Notes under the pieces: generated by a model | Database searches by the model: none | Seen by the model: only the letters and a program-made list of their open reading frames with translations | Told to the model about the DNA's origin: nothing | In this document: positions 28,443 through 37,915 of the stretch, piece after piece | How positions within the stretch are numbered: the stretch's first letter is position 1 | Layout: every line of letters begins with the position of its first letter | NCBI GenBank assembly: GCA_947589835.1 | Contig: CANQCT010000006.1 | Span: 1-44,724, forward strand | Direction: 5' to 3' | Source: an uncultured Clostridia bacterium | GTDB taxonomy: Bacteria > Bacillota > Clostridia > TANB77 > CAG-508 | DNA length: 44,724 nt | Program-made: the position numbers and the translations under genes

Positions 28443-28596
28443 ATAACTATAATTACATAAAAACTCGAATAGTACTATTTTTCGCAGTTTTGAAAGGTCC
28501 CGTTCTGACATTTCTTCTTTGAACTTGCTTACCTAGCAACGGGCATTTGAAAAACAAGAAAACTAGTACTATTCGAGTGACTTAACTATAAAACAA
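28443..28596 (+). repeat. Intergenic inverted-repeat element, copy E (core flipped in its flanks)
   Basis: Full copy with arms ACTCGAATAGTACTA and TAGTACTATTCGAGT: the outer base pair has changed from G-C to A-T together on both sides. As in copy D, the flanks are exchanged relative to the core: the TATAATTACATAAAA-type flank is on the left and TATAGTTAAGTCAC (minus strand) on the right. It lies between the divergent rpiA and VanW genes, so it cannot be a terminator for either. Confidence 0.88.
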
Positions 28597-28990
28597 TCAA
28601 CTAATAAATAACTGTCAATATTTGAAACATCTTAACAATTATATTAAACTGCTAATTTAGCAATAAGTTTAACTTATATACACCGACTTTCCTTCTACTT
28701 GTATATTACTTAAATATTATTACATTTACCACATTATAATTTTTATTAATTTCATATTTATTGAATGTTTATAGAACAAATTTTTTAAAATTTAAATTCA
28801 TAAAAAATTAACGATTTTAATAAATTTTGATATAAAATTTTTTGAATAAATATGTATTAAAAGCTTATGTGATGTTAGTTATTTATTTTTAAGGTATAAA
28901 ATTTTACTTATTTTTTGTAATATTACAATATATTATTTGATATTTATCATTTAATATTAATAATAGAATAAAACTTATTGCTATATTATC
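28597..28990. other. AT-rich intergenic stretch without visible features
   Basis: Part of the 1.08-kb gap between the divergent rpiA and VanW genes. No open frame with a ribosome binding site, no tRNA-like fold and no repeat was seen. It may hold promoters that cannot be told from the very high AT background. Confidence 0.6.
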
Positions 28991-29055
28991 AATTTATTTT
29001 ATTAAAACACATAAAGTAATATTTTTCAAGCTTTTTCGTATGACAAATTTCGACA
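28991..29055 (+). promoter_or_regulatory. Shared upstream block with a Spo0A-like box (VanW gene)
   Basis: Second copy of the 65-base block at 16795-16859, about nine tenths identical by eye. It contains CAAGCTTTTTCGTATGACAA and ends in TTCGACA (29049-29055), an exact Spo0A-box complement. It lies about 250 bases upstream of the VanW start. A third, shorter match is at 44402-44434. Confidence 0.5.
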
Positions 29056-29304
29056 AAATACCAATATTTCTCTGCTTTTTTACTAAAAAATATTAAAATT
29101 ATGTCTTTATGCAGAAACAATTTTTCCCAAAATTTGTGCTTTTATACTTTTTTGAAATAAATATTATCTATATTTTTATTTTTTTTGAAAATAATAATTA
29201 ACGATAATAAAATTAAAAATGAAGGTTCTTTAATTTGAAAAAATTAAGTTTTCATAATTATTTGCGCCTTCTTAAAGTAAAGTAAGAAAGGATTGAATTT
29301 TTAT

Positions 29305-29973
29305 ATGAAAAATAAATGGATTTTTGTTTTAATTGGAATAATTGTAATAGCAGGTATTGCAGCCTTTTTCCTTTTTTCGCAAAACAATTCTAATAATACT
29401 CCTTATATGGCTTCTGATGGTCAAAGGATTTCTACTGAAGTTGAAAATAAATCACAAAATAGTTCCAACCTCCAAAATGGTCAAAACACACAAGATTCTA
29501 AAAGATTTGTTGAAACTGAGATTTCTAAGTTTTCTACTAAAATTCTTGTAGAAGATGATAATCGTGATAATAACTTAGAGCTTAGTGCTTCTAAAATAAA
29601 TGGTGTTATTGTAAAAGATGGCGAGGAGTTTTCTTTTAATGATACAGTAGGAAATCCTTCCCCTGATGAAGGTTATGAAAAAGCTGGTATTTTTATTGGT
29701 GGTAAAAAATCTAAAGGCTATGGTGGTGGAAATTGCCAAATCAGTACTACTCTTTATGATGCAGTTTTAAAAGTAAAAGGCTTAGAAGTAACAGAAAGAC
29801 ACGAGCATGGCAAAGAAGTTGGCTATGTAGAAAAAGGAAAAGATGCTACTGTTGTGTATGATGAACTTGATTTGAAGTTTAAAAATAATACAGGATATGA
29901 TATAAAAATATATTCTGATGTTACCGAAGAAAAAGTTAATGTTAAAATTGTAAAACTTTCTTATGAAAGTTAA
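29305..29973 (+). CDS. VanW family protein
   Basis: A 222-residue protein with one N-terminal membrane segment, a polar Asn/Gln linker, then the VanW domain with FSFNDTVGNPSPDEGYEKA, the hallmark GGGNCQISTTLYDAV and ERHEHGKEVGYV. The domain is widespread in Gram-positive envelope proteins. Its role is unsettled; some are linked to spore or glycopeptide-resistance loci. ATG at 29305 is preferred over an in-frame TTG at 29293 that abuts the AAAGGA site. It is followed in the same direction by the carboxypeptidase gene. Confidence 0.88.
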   Translation: MKNKWIFVLIGIIVIAGIAAFFLFSQNNSNNTPYMASDGQRISTEVENKSQNSSNLQNGQNTQDSKRFVETEISKFSTKILVEDDNRDNNLELSASKINGVIVKDGEEFSFNDTVGNPSPDEGYEKAGIFIGGKKSKGYGGGNCQISTTLYDAVLKVKGLEVTERHEHGKEVGYVEKGKDATVVYDELDLKFKNNTGYDIKIYSDVTEEKVNVKIVKLSYES

Positions 29974-30106
29974 GCTGTATAATTCAAACTTTCAAATTTA
30001 TCGTAATTAAAAATTTATTTTTTATATTTGCAATTTTATTATCTAATATGTCATAAAAATGCCTTTCCAAAATATAATTTACTAATTTATATTTTGGGAG
30101 GTATTT

Positions 30107-31438
30107 ATGTTTGTAAAAAACAAAATACAATTAAAAATAGTTTGCATTTTATTAGCTTTTTTATGCATTTTTTGTAGCATTTATTATGCATTTTGCAATG
30201 TTTGCTATGCTTCAGATAGTGTTTATGTGTGGTCTCCTGAAAGTGAGCCTTTAAATAATACTACTTCTACTACAAGTGCCAATATAATTTCTAATAATGC
30301 TACTAATGAAATTTCTTTAAATAATAATCCTAACAATACAGTTACAACCTCTGCTAATATTACAGATTTAGGCTTGCAGTGCGGTGGAGCTATTTTAATA
30401 GAAATGAATTCTGGAAATGTTTTATATGACCATAATATGCACGAAAAGTTAAGACCTGCAAGTGTTACAAAAGTTATGACTATTCTGCTAATTATGGAAG
30501 CTATTGATTCTGGAAGACTTTCATACACAGATAAAATTCCTTGCTCTGAAAATGCTAGTAATATGGGCGGTTCTCAAATTTGGCTTGATGTAAGAGAAGA
30601 ATTAACTGTAGACGAAATGTTAAAAGCAATTTGTGTTGTTTCTGCAAATGATTGCACTATGGCTATGGCAGAATATTTGGCAGGCTCTGAAGAAGCTTTT
30701 GTTAAACAAATGAATGATAAAGCAAAAGAGCTTGGTATGAATGATACCACATTTAAAAACTGTCATGGAATTGATGAAGATGGGCATTTAACATCTGCTT
30801 ATGATATTGCTTTAATGTCTAGAGAGCTTTTAGTAAAGCATCCAGATATTACAAAATATACTACTATTTGGATGGATTCTTTAAGAGATGGTAAATCAGA
30901 ATTAGTAAATACAAACAAATTGATTAGGAATTATAAAGGTGCAACTGGATTAAAAACTGGTTCAACCTCTGTTGCTCTTTTTAACCTATCTGCAAGTGCT
31001 ACTCGTGATGACTTAAGCTTAATTGCAGTTGTTATGAAAGCGCCTTCAACTAAAGTACGTTTTTCTGAAGCTCAAAAGTTATTAGATTATGGTTTTAGCA
31101 ATTATGAGTATAAAAAACTTGCAAGTAAAGGTGATTTTGTAAAAGAAATTGCTGTTAATAAAGGCGTTGAGTCAAAAGTAAATACTATTTTAGAAACAGA
31201 TAGCGGAATTTTAATTACAAAAGGTCAAGATAAGAATATACAGCAAGTGATAGATATTCCTGAAATTGTTTCTAGCCCTATTGCTCAAAATCAAATTTTA
31301 GGAAATATTACTTATACCTTAAATGGCGAGGAAATTGGCAAAGTTAATATTGTTGCTGAAAAGTCTGTTGAAAAGATTAGTGCTTTTTCTATGATTGAAT
31401 ATGTTTATGCTAAGTGGTTTTCACTTTTCAGAATATAA
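30107..31438 (+). CDS. D-alanyl-D-alanine carboxypeptidase (PBP5/DacF family)
   Basis: Penicillin-binding protein that trims the terminal D-Ala of peptidoglycan stem peptides outside the membrane. It has an N-terminal signal peptide (cleavage likely near VCYASDS), a Ser/Thr/Asn-rich linker, then the catalytic triad of motifs: SVTK with the nucleophile Ser, SAN and KTGS. A C-terminal PBP5-like beta domain and an amphipathic-looking tail (YVYAKWFSLFRI) for membrane attachment follow. 443 residues. GGGAGGTATTT precedes the start. A sporulation DacF role is possible but not provable from sequence. Confidence 0.92.
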   Translation: MFVKNKIQLKIVCILLAFLCIFCSIYYAFCNVCYASDSVYVWSPESEPLNNTTSTTSANIISNNATNEISLNNNPNNTVTTSANITDLGLQCGGAILIEMNSGNVLYDHNMHEKLRPASVTKVMTILLIMEAIDSGRLSYTDKIPCSENASNMGGSQIWLDVREELTVDEMLKAICVVSANDCTMAMAEYLAGSEEAFVKQMNDKAKELGMNDTTFKNCHGIDEDGHLTSAYDIALMSRELLVKHPDITKYTTIWMDSLRDGKSELVNTNKLIRNYKGATGLKTGSTSVALFNLSASATRDDLSLIAVVMKAPSTKVRFSEAQKLLDYGFSNYEYKKLASKGDFVKEIAVNKGVESKVNTILETDSGILITKGQDKNIQQVIDIPEIVSSPIAQNQILGNITYTLNGEEIGKVNIVAEKSVEKISAFSMIEYVYAKWFSLFRI

Positions 31439-31445
31439 TACAAAA

Positions 31446-31478
31446 GGATTAGAGCTTATAACTCTAATCCCTATTTTT
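31446..31478 (+). terminator. Terminator after the carboxypeptidase gene
   Basis: GGATTAGAG at 31446-31454 pairs perfectly with CTCTAATCC at 31462-31470 over a seven-base loop, followed by CTATTTTT. It begins eight bases past the stop codon. Confidence 0.9.
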
Positions 31479-31511
31479 AAATTCCACATTATGGCTGGAA
31501 ACACCATTCTT

Positions 31512-33966
31512 TTATTCAACATCATGTCTTGCTAAAATTTTTGCTGGAGTTTTTCTAACTACTTTAAATAGTGGTAATAAACCAACTAATATATTAAACA
31601 AGTAAACTATAAGTATTGAAATTGCAACAGTTTTAAAGTTTACAATAAACATTCTATCAACATAAGAAATTTTTGAAATTTGTTTTAATATATATGTCAT
31701 AAGTGCTATGCCGGGCAAACTTGCTATTGTTGTTATTGCAATAGTTTCTCCTAAAAACATTCTGTATATGTCTTTTCTTTTTATGCCTATTGCTCTTAGC
31801 ACTCCTACTTCTTTTATTCTAGATAAGAATGAAGATCTCATCATTAAATAAATTTCTATTAAAGATATTGCAAGTATTACTCCTGCAAAAATTACACTGC
31901 TAACTATTTCATCATGCTTACTTTGTATGTAGTTTTGTTTATCTCTTTCATATATATCTATAATATTTAAGTTATATTTATTTTGAAATTCATTTACTAC
32001 ACTAAGCTTATCTTTAGGATATATTGTAAATCCGTTATTTTTTGAAATAATGTTATATTTTACAGTATTATTATTTGCTAAATATTCTTGTTTACTAGTT
32101 TTACTATCATAATATCCTACTACTTTTAAGCTTTTTCCATTTACCTTTGCATCTATTGTTTTATTTAGCTTCATTTCTTCTGAGTTAATTGAGTTTACTA
32201 TTATTTCATAGTCATTTTTAGGAAGTTTTCCCTTAGTTAAGGTTATATCATCTAAGTATAAGGTATAATCTTGAATTACCGCTTCCTTATCCGTATTATC
32301 TTCATCAAAATAAAATCCAAGTAACGAATCACTTTGTTTCATATTATTTAATATATTAATAAATAAATTCTTTTTTACATAAATTGATGGGCTTAATTTA
32401 TCTACAATACCTACTATAGTGAAGTCCTTCATTTCGTCTATATTAACTACTTTATTTAATAAATCTTCTGCTGAATTTATGCCCATAGCTTTAAATGTTG
32501 AAAACTGGTCGGAAAGCATATTATCCACTACTTTTTTATCTATTACTATTTCATAGTCATTTTTAGGCATTCTTCCACTTATTATAGAGCTTTCATTAAT
32601 TTTGCTAATATCTACTAAAGAACCACTAAGTTCATACGAATTTCTTGCTACTTGATAATATGTATCCATTTTTATTTTAAAGCTTACACTTGTATCACCA
32701 GGTAGTATATAATCTACATTTTTTAGTTTTTCATATTTTAAGTAATCGTTTACATTTACTTTTGCACTATCTACATAAAGATAATTTTTATCAATAGTTA
32801 TATAATCAGATTCTCTAATATCTGTTGCACCTGCAATATTACATACGCTATATACTACAAACATACTAGATGCTAAAAAGCCTAAAAGTAAAAATTTTTT
32901 TAATACAGAATAATTTAATATTCTATTAAATCCAACTTTTATAGATTTCATAATTCCATATATAGAGCTGTATTTTACTTTATATTTATTATCTGCAATT
33001 TCTTCTATGTTGTATTTATACTTTTCATAGATGCTTTTATCTATTTTTTTATAATGGTCATTTACAAATTCTATTGAAGAATTATCATCTACTACTTCAA
33101 TTTTTTTATTTTCTGCTTGTATAAATATGCCGTTATTTTTAAATACTAATTTAACATTCATATTAGCATTTTCATTATCTGAATATACATCAATGTTAAT
33201 TTTGTTATTTTTAAAATTATTAATATCTTTAAAATCTTTTAAATATATTTTATTATCTAACCTATATTCTAAAGATTCTTCTGAGGTGTTTTCATAATCA
33301 TTTATAATTTTACCATCTTGAAGTTCTATTACTCTTGTTGCATAAAATTTAGCTAAGTCAACTTCATGTGTTACAAGTATCACTAACTTTTCTTTTGATA
33401 TTGCTTTTATAATGTTCATTATTTCTAATGAATTTTTGCTATCTAAGTTTCCTGTTGGTTCATCTGCAATTACAATGCTTGGATTTTTAACAATTGCCCT
33501 TGCTATTGCTACTCTTTGCTTTTCTCCGCCAGATAGCATTCCTGCTGGTCTATTTCTATACCTATACATGTTTACTGCTTCTAAAACATAGTTAACTCTT
33601 TTGGTTATTTCTTTTTTATTTTTTAAACCTATCATTCTTAAGCTAATTGCAATATTATCAAATACAGACATATTTTCTATTAGCTTATAATCTTGAAATA
33701 TGTAACCAATATTTAAGTTTCTTATTTTATCAACTGTGTATGTTCTTCTTTTTGTTATTTTTTTGCCATTTATATAGATTTTTCCGCTATTTACTTTATC
33801 TAGACCACCTATTGCATTTAAAAGTGTGGTTTTTCCACTACCAGATTGTCCTAAAATTGCAACTAAACCAGTATTTCCGAAGTTCTAATGAGGTGTTATT
33901 AATAATATGAATTTGATTTTTTCTTCTTCTATTAAAATATTTATTTACTTTTTGCAACTTTATCAT
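31512..33966 (-). CDS. ABC transporter ATPase-permease fusion, with one CGG +1 frameshift
   Basis: MacB/FtsX-type transporter with the ATPase domain fused to a permease. The start at 33966 follows GAGGAGGTG within the end of the upstream gene. The first 29 codons reach an in-frame CGG at 33877-33879 (codon 30). Skipping the C gives SLELGNTGLVAILGQ and then Walker A GQSGSGKTT, the Q-loop FQDYKL, signature MLSGGEKQR and Walker B SIVIADEPTGN. After the ATPase come a membrane helix near residue 330, a large extracytoplasmic domain with GRMPKNDYEIVI-type repeats, and the FtsX three-helix C-terminus. The full product is 817 residues. Without the shift there is no Walker A. Confidence 0.88.
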
Positions 33967-33970
33967 ATTA

Positions 33971-36184
33971 TTACACCTCCTCATTGTATGTATTTATTGC
34001 TGTATTTTTAAATAGTTTTCTTGCAAATTTTATTGATATTAATCTTGAAATTACAATTAGTATTATATACATAAGCACATATTCTTTTATACTTAAAAAG
34101 CTTACAAGTTTTGCTATGTATTCTAGTGCTATTACATTTGTTTTTACCAAATAAATAAATAGCATTAAGAATAAATATGAAATTGTTGAGTTTGTAAATA
34201 ACTCTATATCTAGTATTCTTCTTACATTTTTGTATGTAGCACCAAGCATTCTTAAAGTTGTGTAATATATGTTTCTTGATTTCAATATTATTCTTATAAT
34301 TAAATAAGAAATAAAGAATAGTACTATAATAAGAGCAATTGTTACAACTACTTTTATAATTTTTATTACTTGAGAATATGCTCCCCAATCGCTTACCTTA
34401 AAATCTGTTACTTTTTTAGCAGTAAGGCCCAAGTTTTCAAGCTGACTAATTGTTTCTTCTATATTATCTACATCTTTTACAAATACGCTTGATTGGTAAG
34501 ATGGCTTGTTATAAAGTGAATTGTAGTCATCTGTATTTACAAATATTCTGTATCTATTGTTATCATATTTTTCAAGACCTGTTAGTCTTTTAAAGTTATA
34601 TTCATTATATGTATTAGATATAGTTAAATTTAGTTCATCTTTATAATAAATGTTGCTAACTTGCACTTTTACAGGTTTATTTAATATTGCATAATTTTTA
34701 AATTCATACTTAAAGTCATTATCTACTATTGCTTTTCCTTTTTTTACTTTGTCGTTTGGCTCTACTGTATATTGTTGATATTTGCCGTTAAATAATAGCT
34801 TAAGCGTACTATAATTTTTATTTATATCTACTCTTAATTCATCTAATACGCTTTTCTTAGCATAAATTTTAATATCATAAGTATTTTTTTCTTCATCAGT
34901 ATAATATTGCATTCCTACAATTACTAAATCTTTTGTTTTTTCATTAGTATAGCCATTTATTCCTGCAGATTTCATTACTGAAAATGTTTTATTTAGCATT
35001 TCATTTGTTTTATCTTTAGCATAGTAATCTTTTCTTATTTTTATAACTATTTCATTTTCGCTTTTTGGCATTCTACCTGCATCGATATTACCTTTTAATG
35101 TATCTATATTAAGTAAATTTCCATACAAGCTCATTTCGTTTCTAGTTAACATTATTCCACTATCTAAAAATATATCGTCTTCAACTATATAATCTACATT
35201 AGATAACTGCTTTATTTTTTCATAATCATCATTTGTGAATGATTTTCTACTTTTCTTATTAATTAAAATTCTATTTTCAGATAGGTCTCTAAAGGTTAGG
35301 CTATAGCCTTCGTCTAAGCTTTCTACTTCTGACATTTGAAAGCTTGCATATTCTGCTAAAATGGCTGTGCTCATAAAAAGAAATACTGCAAAAAGTAATA
35401 AGAATTTTGTTTTTATATTAAAGGTATTTCTAATTCCAAGCCTGTATTTATTAAATATGCTTATATTGTTATATATACTTTTCTTTGCCTCAGGTTCATT
35501 TTCTATTTTCTTTATTTCTGTATTTTCAATTATTCTGCCATCATTCATTTTTATAATTCTTGTTGCATATTGTTCTACTTGCTCTATATTGTGTGTTACA
35601 ATTATAACAAGCTTGTCTTTTGCAATATTTTTTAATATTTCTATGATTTCACTTGCAGACTTAGAGTCTAAATTTCCAGTTGGCTCATCTGCAACAATAA
35701 TAGGAGTTTCTTTTACCATAGCTCTTGCTATTGCTACTCTTTGTTTTTGCCCACCAGATAATTTAGATACTTTTGTATTTTTAAATTTTGTAAGTCCTAC
35801 TTTATCAATCATGTCTAATACTTTTTTCTTAACTTCATGCTTTTTATATCCATTAAGCAATAATACAAGTTCTACATTTTGATAAACTGTATAACTATTA
35901 ATTAAATTAAAACTTTGAAATATGTTTGCTATGTATTTTCTTCTATAATCTTCAAAATCTTTTTCTGTGTAATGGCTTGTTTCTTTGCCATTTATGTACA
36001 TTTCGCCTTCTTCATAGCTATCTAACCCAGATATTACATTTAAAAGTGTGCTTTTTCCACTTCCTGATTCACCAGTTATTACAACAAATTCTCCAATTTT
36101 TAGTTCTAGGTTTACTTTTGTAAAACCTGATGCAATAATGCCTTTGTTATAATAAAATTTTGATACGTTTTCTAATTTTAACAT
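33971..36184 (-). CDS. ABC transporter ATPase-permease fusion, partner of the downstream gene
   Basis: A 737-residue fusion with the same plan as its downstream neighbour: ATPase domain (Walker A GESGSGKST, signature KLSGGQKQR, Walker B IIVADEPTGN), one membrane segment near residue 260, an extracytoplasmic domain with GRMPKSENEIVI, and three C-terminal FtsX-type helices. The two genes are four bases apart and probably form a heterodimer. Such pairs export or sense peptides or lipids, and some give antimicrobial resistance; no regulator gene lies beside them here. This gene carries no in-frame CGG while its partner does. Confidence 0.9.
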   Translation of the reverse strand: MLKLENVSKFYYNKGIIASGFTKVNLELKIGEFVVITGESGSGKSTLLNVISGLDSYEEGEMYINGKETSHYTEKDFEDYRRKYIANIFQSFNLINSYTVYQNVELVLLLNGYKKHEVKKKVLDMIDKVGLTKFKNTKVSKLSGGQKQRVAIARAMVKETPIIVADEPTGNLDSKSASEIIEILKNIAKDKLVIIVTHNIEQVEQYATRIIKMNDGRIIENTEIKKIENEPEAKKSIYNNISIFNKYRLGIRNTFNIKTKFLLLFAVFLFMSTAILAEYASFQMSEVESLDEGYSLTFRDLSENRILINKKSRKSFTNDDYEKIKQLSNVDYIVEDDIFLDSGIMLTRNEMSLYGNLLNIDTLKGNIDAGRMPKSENEIVIKIRKDYYAKDKTNEMLNKTFSVMKSAGINGYTNEKTKDLVIVGMQYYTDEEKNTYDIKIYAKKSVLDELRVDINKNYSTLKLLFNGKYQQYTVEPNDKVKKGKAIVDNDFKYEFKNYAILNKPVKVQVSNIYYKDELNLTISNTYNEYNFKRLTGLEKYDNNRYRIFVNTDDYNSLYNKPSYQSSVFVKDVDNIEETISQLENLGLTAKKVTDFKVSDWGAYSQVIKIIKVVVTIALIIVLFFISYLIIRIILKSRNIYYTTLRMLGATYKNVRRILDIELFTNSTISYLFLMLFIYLVKTNVIALEYIAKLVSFLSIKEYVLMYIILIVISRLISIKFARKLFKNTAINTYNEEV

Positions 36185-36351
36185 TGCTTTTCCCCTTTCT
36201 TTATTGGTAGTATATCATATAATATTTATAATTAATATATTTTTAATAAAATTTTAATTTTTTTAAAAAATCGTATGTTTATACCTACTATGTATATTGC
36301 TAATTACAAAAGAGATACCTTTTATGATATTATTTTTTTAGAGGTGATACC

Positions 36352-36387
36352 ATGGATAAATGGGGTGAAGTGAATTTAAAATTATAA
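36352..36387 (+). other. Very short open frame with a strong ribosome binding site
   Basis: GAGGTGATACC precedes ATG of an 11-codon frame (MDKWGEVNLKL). A second frame continues KIEDIIEYFPPTKKDAK to a stop just before a hairpin. This could be the remnant of a gene broken near 36385, or a leader peptide; there is no CGG at the break. It occupies the 327-base gap between the transporter pair and ytfJ. Confidence 0.3.
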
Positions 36388-36424
36388 GATAGAGGATATT
36401 ATAGAATATTTTCCACCAACAAAA

Positions 36425-36455
36425 AAAGATGCAAAATAGTTTTATATGCATCTTT
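36425..36455. terminator. Hairpin in the gap after ytfJ
   Basis: AAAGATGCA pairs perfectly with TGCATCTTT over a 13-base loop. A/T runs on both sides allow termination in either direction. Confidence 0.5.
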
Positions 36456-36460
36456 CAAAG

Positions 36461-36513
36461 AATAGAGTTTTTTAATTATTTTGATTTAAAATATAAAACT
36501 CTATTATTTTTTT
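36461..36513. terminator. Terminator overlapping the end of ytfJ
   Basis: AATAGAGTTTT pairs with AAAACTCTATT across an AT loop, followed by a seven-T run on the plus strand. It fits the plus-strand short transcript best but can also end the minus-strand ytfJ operon. Confidence 0.6.
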
Positions 36514-37135
36514 ATTCATCATAGTCTTCGTCATCGTCTTCATCTTCTACTTCGTTATATTCATAGTCATATTCCGGTTCTCTTGGAATTTTATTTCTTT
36601 TTGGTTTTGTTTTTGCTATTATAGTATTATTGGCATTTTCTGCAATATCTTCTAAAGTTTCTTTAAATTCTTTTCTGGCTTTTTCTTTGCTTTTTAGTTC
36701 TTCTTTCTTTTCTTCTTTTTTATTTTGCATTGTTTTGTTTAAATAGCTATTCATTTTTTCCATTAAATCTGGCACATAATCTAATAGTCTATCTATACAT
36801 GAACAATGCTCTACTGGAAGTAGTTTTACATTATTTTGCTGAACTACTAAAAATGCCACTGGAGAAATTGATACACCTGCTCCACTTCCTCCTCCAAATG
36901 GCAAGCGGTATTGTATTTCCTCTTCTTTATCTTTTCTACTATATTCATCTATTGTTTCTCCTTTAAATTCACTACCACCTGCTGCAAAGCCAAATCCTAC
37001 TTTTGAAATTGGTATAATAACAATATTATTGCTTGTTTCAATTGGCTCTCCTATAATAGTATTTACGTCTATCATATTTTCAATACTATTCATTGCTGTA
37101 AGCATAAGGTTTTCTATGGGATGCTGTTCGCTCAT
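36512..37135 (-). CDS. ytfJ: YtfJ/GerW-family sporulation protein
   Basis: The protein matches YtfJ (GerW), needed for proper germination of Bacillus spores: HPIENLMLTAMNSIENMIDV, the Gly-rich KVGFGFAAGGSEF and PFGGGSGAGVSISPVAFLVV. An unusually long charged tail rich in Lys/Glu and ending in an Asp/Glu run extends it to 207 residues. The ATG at 37135 is preferred over a GTG three codons earlier. It overlaps the end of the DUF2953 gene by about 50 bases, so the two are coupled, as in ytfI-ytfJ of Bacillus. Confidence 0.9.
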   Translation of the reverse strand: MSEQHPIENLMLTAMNSIENMIDVNTIIGEPIETSNNIVIIPISKVGFGFAAGGSEFKGETIDEYSRKDKEEEIQYRLPFGGGSGAGVSISPVAFLVVQQNNVKLLPVEHCSCIDRLLDYVPDLMEKMNSYLNKTMQNKKEEKKEELKSKEKARKEFKETLEDIAENANNTIIAKTKPKRNKIPREPEYDYEYNEVEDEDDDEDYDE

Positions 37136-37835
37136 TTTTATCACTCTTTCCTTTCTTTATTAAAATATATATTACATTTATAATATGTACAATTTTTAGT
37201 TCAATTATACAGTTTAATCTAATTTTGTATAAATTTTGGTTGTTATATATTGGCTGAATTTTATATTCATAATTTTCTTTGTTCCATTTTTTTATAAAAC
37301 GTGGAATAGCTATACTTATGCTAGATGATAAAATAGCCACTAAAAATGCTGTTGCTATTGGATTTTCTAGGCCAAGTATTGCATATAATTTGAATTTAGA
37401 AACGTTTAGGTATAATTTTTTTAAAACTTTGATGTCTTCTAAAGTAAAGTCGCTTTCGATTTTTTTAATGTCTATTTCTGGTATTTTAGAAACTAATTTT
37501 TTTACTTTTTTGCTATCTAAAGAAATCCATAACCATTTTATATTGTTAAATATGTTAAGTGAAATTTTTATAACATAACTTGCTTTTTGCCCTTTTTTAT
37601 TTTTTTCCATATCGTTTAAACTTAAGTCTTTTTTATTTTCTTTCATATTGTTTAATTTTTTTTCCATATTGCTTAAGCTTAAGTCTTTCTTATTTTCTTT
37701 CATATTGTTTGAGTTTCTTTCCATATTGCTTATACTTAGATCTTTTATTTCTATTTTTAATGTTGAGGCAAGTATTAAAAATAGTATAATTAATATAAAT
37801 GAAATTATTGCGAATAAAATAAAAACTAATACCAT
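37086..37835 (-). CDS. DUF2953 (YtfI-like) membrane protein
   Basis: A 249-residue protein with an N-terminal membrane segment and a conserved second half (LGLENPIATAFLVAILSSSIS and KIQPIYNNQNLYKIRLNCIIELKI) typical of DUF2953. Between the two lies an internal tandem repeat of about 18 residues, with SNMEKKLNNMKENKKDLSL-like units, also visible as a DNA tandem at about 37600-37740. It overlaps ytfJ downstream. Likely part of the sporulation pair; exact role unknown. Confidence 0.8.
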   Translation of the reverse strand: MVLVFILFAIISFILIILFLILASTLKIEIKDLSISNMERNSNNMKENKKDLSLSNMEKKLNNMKENKKDLSLNDMEKNKKGQKASYVIKISLNIFNNIKWLWISLDSKKVKKLVSKIPEIDIKKIESDFTLEDIKVLKKLYLNVSKFKLYAILGLENPIATAFLVAILSSSISIAIPRFIKKWNKENYEYKIQPIYNNQNLYKIRLNCIIELKIVHIINVIYILIKKGKSDKNERTASHRKPYAYSNE

Positions 37836-37915
37836 TATAACCTCCTTTTATGTATGAAGTTATTTGATATTAGTTTTTCCATTTTTTTGAAATTTTAAAC
37901 ATTTTTATTAAAAGT

